Assembly (NCBI GenBank): GCA_011959105.1
Contig: BLLU01000126.1
Location: 1 to 51,488, forward strand
Reading direction: 5' to 3'
From: Lachnospiraceae bacterium
Lineage (GTDB): Bacteria > Bacillota > Clostridia > Lachnospirales > Lachnospiraceae
DNA: 51,488 bases
A program made the translations under genes and the position numbers. Of this stretch, positions 1 through 8,946 are shown in pieces. A model generated the notes under the pieces. The model was not told where the DNA came from, ran no database searches, and saw nothing but the letters and a program-made list of their open reading frames with translations. Each line of letters starts with the position of its first letter. Position 1 is the first letter of the stretch.

Positions 1-16
1 GGGTGGATAAAATAAT

Positions 17-496
17 GTGCTGTTGGTGGCGACCAGAATTCGCTGTTCAACATTTTTATCCAACGGACCGGGAAATCCCGAAGATGTGCAGACGGTCGCA
101 GAACTGGTTAAAGAACTAAAAGGCAAATACCCGATATTTGGCATCTGCCTTGGCCATCAGATGATTTCTCTTGCATATGGAGCCAGGATTTATAAGCTGA
201 AGTTTGGTCACAGGGGAGGAAATCATCCGGTAAAAAATCTGCAGACCGGCAGGATAGAGATTACTTCTCAGAACCACTCCTATGCAGTAGATGGAGAAAG
301 CCTTGCAAATACCCGATTGAAGGTAACGCATATAAATCTGCTGGATCAGACGGTGGAAGGCGCGGCCTGTGAGGAAGACAAGGTGTTCGGTGTGCAGTAT
401 CATCCGGAAAGCGCGCCCGGACCACAGGACAGCGGCTATCTGTTTGACCAATTTATAAAAATGATGGAGGGAACAAAAGATGGCGAAAAGAACTGA
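17..496 (+). CDS. carA: Carbamoyl-phosphate synthase small subunit, C-terminal part (5' truncated)
   Basis: This is the glutamine amidotransferase half of the small subunit, which hydrolyses glutamine and passes ammonia to CarB for carbamoyl phosphate (pyrimidine and arginine synthesis). The class I GATase motifs are visible: LSNGPGNPED, the nucleophile loop GICLGHQ (Cys44 of the open frame) and the VQYHPE His-Glu pair (His129, Glu131). A full CarA is about 350-380 residues, so the whole N-terminal domain is missing. Recognisable homology starts only near base 50. The first 10-12 codons (from a GTG at 17) do not resemble CarA, so this end is probably a contig edge, a frameshift or a junction, and the GTG is not the true start. 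The stop overlaps the carB start by 17 bases, as expected for a translationally coupled carAB pair. Confidence 0.85.
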   Translation: MLLVATRIRCSTFLSNGPGNPEDVQTVAELVKELKGKYPIFGICLGHQMISLAYGARIYKLKFGHRGGNHPVKNLQTGRIEITSQNHSYAVDGESLANTRLKVTHINLLDQTVEGAACEEDKVFGVQYHPESAPGPQDSGYLFDQFIKMMEGTKDGEKN

Positions 497-3400
497 TATA
501 AACAAAATACTTGTCATTGGTTCCGGTCCGATTGTAATTGGCCAGGGGGCAGAATTTGATTATGCAGGTACGCAGGCATGTCTTGCTTTGAAAGAGGAAG
601 GCTACGAGGTTGTGCTGTGCAATTCCAACCCTGCAACCATTATGACGGATCTGACAGTTGCAGATAAAGTATATATGGAACCGCTGACGCTGGAATATGT
701 GGCGAAGATTGTCCGCCATGAACGCCCGGATGCCATTGTGCCGGGGATTGGGGGACAGACAGGGCTGAATCTGGCAATGCAGCTTGAAAAGAAGGGCGTT
801 TTAAAAGAGTGTCAGGTGGAACTTTTGGGAACCTGCAGTGAAAGTATTGAACGGGCAGAAGACAGAGAACAGTTCAAAAAACTTTGTGAAGAGCTGGGAG
901 AGCCGGTGCTGCCATCTGTTATTGCGAATACAATGGATGAAGCAGTAAGGGCGGCGGAGAAAATTGGATATCCGGTGGTGCTGCGCCCTGCATTTACTCT
1001 TGGAGGAACCGGCGGAGGCTTTGCGGATGATGAGAAGGAATTTACGGAGCTGATCAAAAACGCCATCGCTTTATCTCCGGTTCATCAGGTCTTGATTGAA
1101 AAAAGTATCAAAGGCTTCAAGGAAATCGAATACGAAGTGATCCGCGATGCCAATGATACGGCAATTACGGTCTGCAATATGGAAAATTTAGACCCGGTGG
1201 GAATACATACAGGAGATTCTATTGTGGTATGTCCATCCCAGACACTAACCAATAAAGAGTATCAGATGCTGCGGGACAGCGCATTGAAAATCATCCGTGC
1301 ATTGAAAGTGGAGGGAGGATGCAATGTGCAGTTTGCGCTTGACCCGGATTCTTTTCAGTATTACCTGATAGAGGTAAATCCGCGGGTATCCCGTTCCTCA
1401 GCCCTTGCATCGAAAGCAAGCGGGTATCCGATTGCAAGAGTTTCGGCAAAAATCAGCGTGGGGATGACGCTGGATGAGATTATGCTGGTCAATACGCCGG
1501 CTTCTTTTGAGCCGGCATTGGATTATGTAGTGACAAAAATGCCACGTTTTCCATTCGATAAATTTACTGACGCAAACCGAAAGCTTGGTACGCAGATGAA
1601 AGCTACCGGAGAAGTTATGAGTGTAGGCAGAACGTTTGAAGAAAGCCTGTTAAAAGCAGTCCGTTCTTTGGAAACGGGTGTAAATCATCTGCACATGAAA
1701 AAATTTGAAAAAGAGGACCTTCATGTATGGATGGATGATATTAAAACCGGTACAAATGACAGAATTTTTGCGATTGCACAGCTTTTAAGATCAGGAATCG
1801 GCGTTTCAGAAATTTCCAGCCAAACCGGAATTGACTCTTTTTTCCTTAACAAAATGAAAAAGATTATAGATATGGAAGCAGAACTGAAATCATACGTGAA
1901 TGACAGGGAAGTTCTGTATCAGGCAAAGAAAGCAGGATTTTCCGATAAGGCTGTCGCATGGCTTTGGAATAAGACCGAAACAGAAGTTTTTGAACTGCGC
2001 AGGAAATACGGCATGTTTCCGATTTATAAGATGATCGATACCTGTGCGTCAGAATTTGAAAGCTATGTTCCGTATTTTTATTCCACCTATGAGGAAGAAA
2101 ATGAATCGATAATAGAAAACAGAAAGAAGATCATCGTACTTGGCTCCGGTCCAATCCGTATCGGTCAGGGTGTGGAGTTTGATTATTCCACGGTACATGC
2201 GGTTAAGACGATCAAAGAGGCCGGATATGAGGCAATCATAATCAATAACAATCCGGAAACCGTGTCTACGGACTATACCACGTCGGACAAGCTATATTTT
2301 GAACCCTTATGTGCGGAAGATGTTGTAAATGTGATTGAGATGGAAAAGCCGGATGGGACTATCGTATCTTTGGGCGGACAGACTGCGATCAATCTGGCAA
2401 AATCATTGGAAGAAAGAGGGGTAAAGCTCATCGGCACAGATTGTGCGGCAATTGAGAAGTCTGAAAACAGAGATGCGTTTGAAAAATTGCTGTCAGAACT
2501 TTCCATTCCCCAGCCAAAAGGACGGGCTGTTACAAATATTGAAGAAGGTGTAAAAGCGGCAGAGGAAATCGGCTATCCGGTATTCGTACGTCCAAGTTTC
2601 GTGCTTGGCGGAAGAGCCATGCAGATTGTGGCCAAGGAAGAACATCTGCGCCATTATTTAAAAACAGCCGTAGAGATTGATGAAGATAAACCGATACTGA
2701 TAGATCAATACATCTGTGGCAAGGAAGTGGAAATTGACGCCGTCTGCGATGGGAAGGAGGTATTTGTTCCCGGAATAATGGAACTGGTAGAAAGGACCGG
2801 CGTTCATTCCGGCGATTCCATCTGTGTATATCCCACGTTCAGTATATCCGATAAGGTAAAAGAAACAATTCTGGACTATGCGAAGAAATTGGGGATTGGC
2901 ATCGGCATTGTCGGTCTGTTCAATATTCAGTTTATTGTGGATAAGGAGCAGAATGTATTTGTCATTGAAGTGAATCCGCGTTCTTCGCGGACAGTGCCGT
3001 TTTTATCGAAAGCAACCGGATATCCGCTGGCTGATATTGCAACAAAAGTCATTCTTGGAAAGAACCTGAAAGCACAGGGGATTAATGAGATATATCCGAA
3101 AGAAAAGCAGCGATGGTACGTAAAAGTACCGACATTCTCTTTTTCCAAATTGAATGGTATGGATACATACCTTTCACCTGAAATGAAATCTACGGGAGAA
3201 GCCGTCGGATATGACAGGAAACTTCACAGGGCAATGTATAAAGCTATGATTGCTTCCGGCATTCATGTACAGAATTATGGGACTGTAATCGTAACACTTG
3301 CAGATGAGGATAAAGAGGAAGCCCTTCCTTTGGTCAGCCGTTTCTATGATATGGGTTTTAATATAGAAGCAACCTCTCTCACGGGAGAATATTTGAAACA

Positions 3401-3665
3401 GCATGGAATCCGTACCCGCATACTGGGTAAACCATCGGAAGGCAGCGCTGAAATCCTGAATGCAATACGTGCCGGATATGTCAGTTATGTCATCAATACC
3501 CGCGCAATTCTTTCCGGCATTCATTATGAAGACGGCGCGGCAATCCGAAGTGCGGCAACACAGAATAATATTACCATGCTTACATCACTGGATACAGTAC
3601 GGGTGCTTTTAGATGTACTGGAGGAAGTGACTATTGGTGTGTCCACAATAGATGATTATTCTTAA
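480..3665 (+). CDS. carB: Carbamoyl-phosphate synthase large subunit
   Basis: CarB makes carbamoyl phosphate from bicarbonate, ammonia (from CarA) and two ATP. The 1061 residues match the usual length of about 1060-1075. The sequence shows the expected duplicated architecture. The first half starts with VIGSGPIVIGQGAEFDYAGT and carries an ATP-grasp domain ending in IEVNPRVSRSSALASKASGYP. The second half restarts near residue 550 with VLGSGPIRIGQGVEFDYS and ends with IEVNPRSSRTVPFLSKATGYP. A C-terminal MGS-like allosteric domain follows from about residue 935. Both halves look intact, so the enzyme should be functional. The start codon ATG lies inside the carA 3' end. No plus-strand terminator is obvious directly after the stop. 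Confidence 0.97.
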   Translation: MAKRTDINKILVIGSGPIVIGQGAEFDYAGTQACLALKEEGYEVVLCNSNPATIMTDLTVADKVYMEPLTLEYVAKIVRHERPDAIVPGIGGQTGLNLAMQLEKKGVLKECQVELLGTCSESIERAEDREQFKKLCEELGEPVLPSVIANTMDEAVRAAEKIGYPVVLRPAFTLGGTGGGFADDEKEFTELIKNAIALSPVHQVLIEKSIKGFKEIEYEVIRDANDTAITVCNMENLDPVGIHTGDSIVVCPSQTLTNKEYQMLRDSALKIIRALKVEGGCNVQFALDPDSFQYYLIEVNPRVSRSSALASKASGYPIARVSAKISVGMTLDEIMLVNTPASFEPALDYVVTKMPRFPFDKFTDANRKLGTQMKATGEVMSVGRTFEESLLKAVRSLETGVNHLHMKKFEKEDLHVWMDDIKTGTNDRIFAIAQLLRSGIGVSEISSQTGIDSFFLNKMKKIIDMEAELKSYVNDREVLYQAKKAGFSDKAVAWLWNKTETEVFELRRKYGMFPIYKMIDTCASEFESYVPYFYSTYEEENESIIENRKKIIVLGSGPIRIGQGVEFDYSTVHAVKTIKEAGYEAIIINNNPETVSTDYTTSDKLYFEPLCAEDVVNVIEMEKPDGTIVSLGGQTAINLAKSLEERGVKLIGTDCAAIEKSENRDAFEKLLSELSIPQPKGRAVTNIEEGVKAAEEIGYPVFVRPSFVLGGRAMQIVAKEEHLRHYLKTAVEIDEDKPILIDQYICGKEVEIDAVCDGKEVFVPGIMELVERTGVHSGDSICVYPTFSISDKVKETILDYAKKLGIGIGIVGLFNIQFIVDKEQNVFVIEVNPRSSRTVPFLSKATGYPLADIATKVILGKNLKAQGINEIYPKEKQRWYVKVPTFSFSKLNGMDTYLSPEMKSTGEAVGYDRKLHRAMYKAMIASGIHVQNYGTVIVTLADEDKEEALPLVSRFYDMGFNIEATSLTGEYLKQHGIRTRILGKPSEGSAEILNAIRAGYVSYVINTRAILSGIHYEDGAAIRSAATQNNITMLTSLDTVRVLLDVLEEVTIGVSTIDDYS

Positions 3666-3960
3666 AATACATGAAAAACCGCCGTATCGTGGGCGGCGGT
3701 GAAAGCCAGGAAACAATGCGGGCGGCTTCATCTGCAAAAAGAACAGGAAAAGCGGTAATAAGAATTTTCCGGCCTCGTATTGGATAAAACAATTCCGGCA
3801 GCACAGACAACACCGCACTCTGCAGGGCAAATAAAACGCCCCTGCCGCCATATACAAAGAAAGATAAACAAGCAGTATGTAATGCAAAATGCACGATCAG
3901 AACACTGATCTGCGGCGATTTTGCCAGGGAGCGGATAGAGGGAAGCCTAATTTTGTCTGA
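3666..3960. other. Gene-free stretch between carB and the tRNA-Arg terminator
   Basis: About 300 bases with no recognisable gene. Long open frames exist on the minus strand (for example 3631-3894), but they overlap the carB stop and a hairpin, and their conceptual products are Cys-rich or resemble no family I know. A minus-strand terminator-like hairpin at 3674-3700 hints that a minus-strand gene once ended here, so the stretch may be a degraded gene remnant. This is inference only. Confidence 0.4.
3674..3700 (-). terminator. Terminator-like hairpin reading leftward
   Basis: The arms ACCGCCG (3678-3684) and CGGCGGT (3694-3700) pair perfectly with a 9-nt loop. On the minus strand the stem is followed by five T residues (plus-strand A run 3674-3678), the form of a rho-independent terminator. 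There is no T run on the plus side, so it does not serve carB. The gene it would have served is not recognisable. Confidence 0.5.
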
Positions 3961-3972
3961 GACACAAAAAGA

Positions 3973-4006
3973 AAAGCATTGAAAAATCCAGTGTTTTCAA
4001 TGCTTT
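3973..4006 (-). terminator. Rho-independent terminator of tRNA-Arg
   Basis: The 13-base arms AAAGCATTGAAAA (3973-3985) and TTTTCAATGCTTT (3994-4006) pair perfectly around an 8-nt loop, and the minus strand continues TCTTTTTG. The hairpin lies 4 bases beyond the 3' end of the tRNA gene, so it ends the tRNA transcript. Confidence 0.85.
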
Positions 4007-4010
4007 CCAA

Positions 4011-4084
<74 letters not shown>

Positions 4085-4135
4085 TTATATGAAAAACCTG
4101 CAGATATGCAGGAATTTCAGCTATGAAGTTGTCGA

Positions 4136-5032
4136 TTATACAGAGTCAGGAAAATTTATAAATCCCTGGAGCCAGATGGTTCCTTTGAATCTTCTCCCCA
4201 CTTTGGGTTCTCCCAACATATCTATTATATTGATTGCGACATCAAATGTCAATTCATTACAGCAAATTTTTAATAAAAAAATTTCTTCTCCTGTAAATCT
4301 GTTCCGGACTCTGGTACATTCCATAATTTCACCCAGCACGGAATAATGATCGCACTCCACTCCATAGGGCATAAAATAGGTGTCTACAATGCTGAACACA
4401 TCCTCCTTCTGGATCTTCCTGGATATGGTACTGTACATATCCATATCCTCCATGGTCAGCATCTCAATGGCATCTTCATCCCCTTTTCGTGCTGCGGCAA
4501 TCAGATTTGTACGATTCACAGAATCCTGCATAATCCGCTGTTTCTGTTCTTCATCTTTCTCAATAGGCAAAAGTACACTGCCCTGAACGGAAAGTGCAGA
4601 CATTGTCAGAGTGGTTCCCCGAATAGGTAATTCACCGCAGAAATGCGCTTTCACATAAGGTATTCTGTTTTGCAGATAAAAGATCAGGGAAATCCCCACC
4701 TTAATATCATCGCATACACCCGCGTAAGACTCCCTGGAGGCATGACGTTCCACGGAGATATCCTCCGTGCTGGTGATTCCCCTGCCCCTTAAGTAAGGGT
4801 AATAATATTCATATGTGAATTTATCCTCTTCGTCAAATTCTCCACAGACCGTAATGCCCATGTTTTCGGCAAAGCCCTTGCTGAATTCGCCCAGCATCAC
4901 ATCCTCATCATTGATGGTATATGCCCGCTGGTCCGCCGTCAGGATTACATCTTTCAGCAATTCTTTTAATTTATTCCGGTCAGTGTATTCACTGAAGCCA
5001 ATGGCCCTCATGAATCTGTGCAAAGGTCTCAC
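4136..5032 (-). CDS. DUF3881 family protein
   Basis: A 298-residue soluble protein that I recognise as a DUF3881 member, a family found mainly in Lachnospiraceae and of unknown function. It begins MRPLHRFMRAIGFSEY and has no signal peptide, membrane segment or known catalytic motif. The middle (about residues 95-150) holds alternating hydrophobic and charged strands, and the C-terminus ends in a strand-rich segment (FDVAINIIDMLGEPKVGRRF). It lies 32 bases downstream of serS on the same strand and may be read from the same message. The ATG start is preceded by a purine-rich AGAAAGAAGGTGAGACC. No function is proposed. Confidence 0.85.
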   Translation of the reverse strand: MRPLHRFMRAIGFSEYTDRNKLKELLKDVILTADQRAYTINDEDVMLGEFSKGFAENMGITVCGEFDEEDKFTYEYYYPYLRGRGITSTEDISVERHASRESYAGVCDDIKVGISLIFYLQNRIPYVKAHFCGELPIRGTTLTMSALSVQGSVLLPIEKDEEQKQRIMQDSVNRTNLIAAARKGDEDAIEMLTMEDMDMYSTISRKIQKEDVFSIVDTYFMPYGVECDHYSVLGEIMECTRVRNRFTGEEIFLLKICCNELTFDVAINIIDMLGEPKVGRRFKGTIWLQGFINFPDSV

Positions 5033-5064
5033 CTTCTTTCCTAATCTGTTAAAATCAAAAACAA

Positions 5065-6354
5065 TTATTTCTGAGTGGGACAGATCAACTCTTTACCGCC
5101 CATATACATGCGCAGTGCCTGGGGAATCTTTATGCTGCCGTCAGCCTGTACATTATTCTCCAGGAAAGCAATTAGACCCCTGGGGGTAGCCAGAACTGTG
5201 TTGTTCAGGGTATGCACATAATAATTGCCATTTACCCCTTTGGCACGAATACCAAGCCGCCTTGCCTGGGCATCTCCTAATGTTGAACAGGAACCCACTT
5301 CAAAATATTTCTTCTGTCTGGGACTCCAGGCCTCCACATCACAGGACTTTACTTTCAGATCCGCCAGATCGCCGCTGCAGCATTCCAATGTACGCACAGG
5401 AATATCCAGACTCCGGAAAAATTCTACAGTGTATTGCCACATTTTGTTGTACCATTCCATAGAGTCTTCAGGCTCACAGAGTACCACCATCTCCTGCTTT
5501 TCAAATTGATGTACCCGGTATATACCCCTTTCCTCAATACCATGAGAACCTACTTCCTTTCGGAAGCAGGGGGAGTAGGAAGTCATCGTTATGGGAAGAT
5601 GTTCCTTCTGCACCATCTCTCCCTTGAATTTACCAATCATGGAATGTTCGGAAGTACCGATCAGATACAAGTCTTCATTTTCAATCTTATACATCATGGC
5701 TTCCATCTCAGCAAAACTCATGACTCCGTTGACCACATTGCTGCGGATCATAAAAGGAGGGATGCAATAGGTGAATCCTTTGTCAATCATAAAATCCCGG
5801 GCATAGCTGATCATTGCGGAATGAATACGGGCTGCGTCACCCATCAGGTAATAAAACCCGTTTCCGCTGGTACGGCCTGCAGACTCCTTATCCAGGCCGC
5901 TGATGCTCATGAGTATGTCTGCATGATAAGGCACTTCGAAATCAGGTACCACAGGATCACCATATTTCTGAATCTCCACATTCTCGCTGTCGTCTTTGCC
6001 CACCGGCACGGAAGGATCAATGATATTTGGTATCACCATCATGATTTTGGTGACCTTTTCCTGCAGTTCTGCCTTCAATGTCTCCAGTTCTTCCAGACGT
6101 TTTGCGTCTGCTGCCACTTCGGCCTTCTTGGCTTCCGCCTCTTCCTTTTTTCCCTGGGCCATAAGCGCGCCTATTTCCTTGGAAATCTTATTGCGTCTTG
6201 CCCGCAGGTCATCACCTTCCTGCTGGGCTTTTCTGTTCTCCGCGTCCAGCCCAATCACCTCATCCACCAGAGGCAATTTTTCCTCCTGGAACTTCTTGCG
6301 GATATTCTCTTTCACAACTTCGGGATTCTCTCTCAAAAACTTAATGTCGATCAT
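5065..6354 (-). CDS. serS: Seryl-tRNA synthetase
   Basis: This class II aminoacyl-tRNA synthetase charges tRNA-Ser with serine. The length of 429 residues is typical of bacterial SerRS. The N-terminus (MIDIKFLRENPEVVKENI) is the usual start of the coiled-coil tRNA-binding arm, a long charged helical region to about residue 100. Class II motif 2 is visible in the segment around GIYRVHQFEKQEM. The C-terminal motif 3 region reads LNNTVLATPRGLIAFLEN, where the common LNGSGLA becomes LNNTVLA while the arginine is kept. No T-box leader is visible in the 51 bases upstream, so it is probably co-transcribed with the HD-GYP gene. Confidence 0.96.
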   Translation of the reverse strand: MIDIKFLRENPEVVKENIRKKFQEEKLPLVDEVIGLDAENRKAQQEGDDLRARRNKISKEIGALMAQGKKEEAEAKKAEVAADAKRLEELETLKAELQEKVTKIMMVIPNIIDPSVPVGKDDSENVEIQKYGDPVVPDFEVPYHADILMSISGLDKESAGRTSGNGFYYLMGDAARIHSAMISYARDFMIDKGFTYCIPPFMIRSNVVNGVMSFAEMEAMMYKIENEDLYLIGTSEHSMIGKFKGEMVQKEHLPITMTSYSPCFRKEVGSHGIEERGIYRVHQFEKQEMVVLCEPEDSMEWYNKMWQYTVEFFRSLDIPVRTLECCSGDLADLKVKSCDVEAWSPRQKKYFEVGSCSTLGDAQARRLGIRAKGVNGNYYVHTLNNTVLATPRGLIAFLENNVQADGSIKIPQALRMYMGGKELICPTQK

Positions 6355-6405
6355 ATTATATTTATCTCCTTTCGGTCAGGAACCGGTGAACCGGCATAAC
6401 CTGTA

Positions 6406-7455
6406 TTATCCCACTACTTTTTCTATGAAAAGATTTTTAACCTTTACCAGATCCTTAATAACCTCTCTTTTTATTTTACCGCCGTCTTTGTCCCGGATAA
6501 TGCGCAGTATGGGCCGGTCTTGGAAATCCCTGTTCTGCCCCACCACCACTCCGATTTCCCCTTCGCTGGTCAGCACATGGGTTCCCACCGGATACACTGC
6601 CGTAAAATTCAGAAAAACGTCCACCACTTTTGCGTCAAATTTTATACCTTTGTATATTTTCAGATATTCAACGGCTTCATGTACTTTGATCCGTTTACAG
6701 CCAATACCGCAGATCATTTCATCAAAAGCATCACATACACTGACAATTCTGCATTCCTGAGAAGTATTTCTGGATTTAAGCGGATATCCTGATCCATTTA
6801 ATCTCTCGTGATGTAATAAAATAATATCCTTACTGGCTTCTGTAAGCCAGTCTTCTTCTTTCACTGCGGTATATCCATAGATTGGATGTTTCTTAAATTC
6901 AGATATTTCATAGGCAGGCAATTCCTCCAGTTCCCGATCAGAATAATCAAAGGTCTGATACCGCAATCCGATATCATGGAGCAGACAAGCCACACCAATA
7001 TCATGAACAGATTTGGAAGATAGTCCCAACTTTATAGCTGTCAGAATCGCCATGGAACAAATACTTATGGAATGCTCGTATATATCTGCGTTTCTCTGCT
7101 TAATATCATATACTTTTTCAACCACCCGACTCTCTTCTAAAATATTGCTGATGATATTGTCGGCAGTTTTGCTCAGTTCTTCCAGATCTTCATTATGTTT
7201 ATAAGTATGTTTCTCAAGAATATCCCTGACTTTTTCCTTGACTGAGCATTCGATATCCATCTTAAGGATCAGGCTTTCCTGTCCTTCTTCTTCCTCATGG
7301 ATACATACTTCCCTGATTCCCAGATCCTTCAGTTTTTCTATATAATCCTGGCGGATAACGGCGCCTTCCGGCAATATAACTTGATAGTCCCAGGTCGTCA
7401 GCACTCTGGCCAATACTTCGTTTCCAACCAATTCCTCAATTTTTCTGACAATCAT
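6406..7455 (-). CDS. HD-GYP domain phosphodiesterase (probable c-di-GMP hydrolase)
   Basis: A 349-residue soluble protein with a C-terminal HD-GYP domain, which in characterised members hydrolyses cyclic di-GMP. The metal-binding pair LLHDIGL (His160-Asp161) and the signature HHERLNGSGYP (215-225) are intact, so activity is expected. The N-terminal about 110 residues carry no domain I recognise; they resemble the small beta-rich N-terminal modules of other HD-GYP proteins. There is no membrane segment and no receiver domain, so the input signal is unknown. It lies 51 bases upstream of serS and 23 bases downstream of the DUF4446 gene on the same strand. An EAL protein near 47 kb is a second c-di-GMP enzyme in the window. 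Confidence 0.9.
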   Translation of the reverse strand: MIVRKIEELVGNEVLARVLTTWDYQVILPEGAVIRQDYIEKLKDLGIREVCIHEEEEGQESLILKMDIECSVKEKVRDILEKHTYKHNEDLEELSKTADNIISNILEESRVVEKVYDIKQRNADIYEHSISICSMAILTAIKLGLSSKSVHDIGVACLLHDIGLRYQTFDYSDRELEELPAYEISEFKKHPIYGYTAVKEEDWLTEASKDIILLHHERLNGSGYPLKSRNTSQECRIVSVCDAFDEMICGIGCKRIKVHEAVEYLKIYKGIKFDAKVVDVFLNFTAVYPVGTHVLTSEGEIGVVVGQNRDFQDRPILRIIRDKDGGKIKREVIKDLVKVKNLFIEKVVG

Positions 7456-7478
7456 TTTTCCCTATGCCTCTGCGCTTG

Positions 7479-8021
7479 TTACTTTTCGTCGCCCATGGCT
7501 ATGGCTAAAGCCTTTTCCTCTTCCTTTCCCAGGGTGATGGAACACTCCCCGGCAATCACTTCCTTGGTGTAGGAATAACAACCGTCTGTACTGTGAACGG
7601 AATTGATAATAAACCCGTCGTTATTCTCATTGAGCAGAGCCAGGCTGAAACTAAGTTGTCCGCCCATCTGTCGGAAGGCATCATATTTTACCAGTCCCAT
7701 TTTCTGATAAGCTGTTTCCATTCGTTTATATAAAGTATGAATATCCTTTTTATTCTTATCGCAATTAATTTTAAGAAATTTATTATCTTCAAAAAGCGCA
7801 ATAATATCCTGTTCCAGGCTGACGCCGTCTTTACCGAGCACAAATCTGTCCAGGCGCTTTTTCAGCTTTTGGGTTTTCACCAGTAAACAGATTGTCAGGA
7901 TCAATAAGATCACCAACAAAACCGCCATCCCCAAAAAAAGATATCCTATATCTATATTGCCCAAGCCAATGGTATTTATTAAATTGCTGTATCCTGTGTT
8001 ATTCATATTTTCCTCATTCAA
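7479..8021 (-). CDS. DUF4446 family membrane protein
   Basis: A 180-residue protein with one strongly hydrophobic segment at about residues 26-48 (GYLFLGMAVLLVILLILTIC), followed by a basic stretch and a cytoplasmic domain with a likely coiled coil at about 65-110. The domain around KYDAFRQMGGQLSFSLALL is the DUF4446 hallmark. Members are commonly found next to parB in Clostridia and Bacilli; their function is not established. The start codon overlaps the parB stop by 4 bases (7479-8021 against 8018-8902), so the two are translationally coupled. A membrane link to chromosome segregation is conceivable but is only inference. Confidence 0.88.
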   Translation of the reverse strand: MNEENMNNTGYSNLINTIGLGNIDIGYLFLGMAVLLVILLILTICLLVKTQKLKKRLDRFVLGKDGVSLEQDIIALFEDNKFLKINCDKNKKDIHTLYKRMETAYQKMGLVKYDAFRQMGGQLSFSLALLNENNDGFIINSVHSTDGCYSYTKEVIAGECSITLGKEEEKALAIAMGDEK

Positions 8022-8902
8022 CTCTGTCTGCCAATCATCTCCAGAATCCGGTCCAGGTCTTCATGGCTGTAGAACTCAATCTCAATCTTACCTGCTCCTT
8101 CTCCCTTGGAAGTTACTGCCACTTTGGTACTCAGTTTCTGCTTTAGTCTTTCTTCAATATCCAGATAAATCGCCTGCAATGCCTTGTCATCCAGCTTCTT
8201 GGCCTTGGCAGGTTTATGCAGATTCTTTACCAGTTTTTCAATCTCCCTGACACTGAGTTTTTCATCAAAGATTTTCTGAGCAAGAGCATATTGCTCCTCT
8301 TCGTCCTCCACAGCCAGCAGCGCTCTGGCATGACCTGTACTGATCATATCATCTATAACCATCTGCTGTACTTTGTCTCCCAGTTTCAGCAAACGGATGG
8401 AATTAGTAACTGCCGCCCGGCTCTTGGATACTCTCTCCGCCACTTCATCCTGCTTTAAATTAAATTCTTCCAGCAGACGCTTATAAGCCTGGGCCTCTTC
8501 AATGGGATTTAAATCCTCTCTCTGGATATTCTCGATCAGGGCGATTTCCACTATCTCCTGATCGGTATAGTTTTTGATTATTACAGGTACTTCCTTCAAA
8601 CCTGCAAGTCTGGCAGCCCGCCATCTCCGTTCTCCGGCTATGATTTCATAATGGTCGTTCCTGTCCTGGACCAGAATAGGCTGCAGCAGACCAAATTGCC
8701 TGATGGAATCCGCTAACTCCTGAAGCGCATCCTCATCAAAGAATTTACGAGGCTGTTTTCTGTTTGGTTCCACTTTGGTAATCGCTACAGAAGTCTCTGC
8801 GGAATTCTCTTTTACTTCTGCTCTCTGCTTTTTCTCTTTTGTTTCTCCTATTATGTCCGGAATCATCTTGTCCAGACCTTTACCCAAACCTCTGGCAGCC
8901 AT
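8018..8902 (-). CDS. parB: Chromosome partitioning protein ParB/Spo0J
   Basis: ParB loads on parS, binds CTP, slides as a clamp and recruits SMC/condensin to the origin region. The 294 residues show the ParB/Srx N-terminal domain with the CTP-binding box GERRWRAA (90-97), the helix-turn-helix DEVAERVSKSRAAVTNSI and a C-terminal dimerisation region ending in YSHEDLDRILEMI. The N-terminal MAARGLGKGLDKMIP is the usual ParA-stimulating segment. It is downstream of parA (44-base gap) and overlaps the DUF4446 gene by 4 bases. Two perfect parS sites lie about 1.5 kb upstream at 10417 and 10476. Confidence 0.97.
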   Translation of the reverse strand: MAARGLGKGLDKMIPDIIGETKEKKQRAEVKENSAETSVAITKVEPNRKQPRKFFDEDALQELADSIRQFGLLQPILVQDRNDHYEIIAGERRWRAARLAGLKEVPVIIKNYTDQEIVEIALIENIQREDLNPIEEAQAYKRLLEEFNLKQDEVAERVSKSRAAVTNSIRLLKLGDKVQQMVIDDMISTGHARALLAVEDEEEQYALAQKIFDEKLSVREIEKLVKNLHKPAKAKKLDDKALQAIYLDIEERLKQKLSTKVAVTSKGEGAGKIEIEFYSHEDLDRILEMIGRQS

Positions 8903-8946
8903 AGCCTCATTCCTTCCTTCCCTGTTATGCTTTACGCATTTAATTA

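Noticed and set aside
5434..6399. 321-residue open frame on the plus strand opposite serS
   Set aside because: It mirrors a conserved gene on the other strand, has a His/Phe/Leu-rich shadow composition and resembles no family.
6354..6406. T-box leader for serS
   Set aside because: Only 51 bases separate serS from the upstream gene, with no specifier loop or T-box sequence visible.
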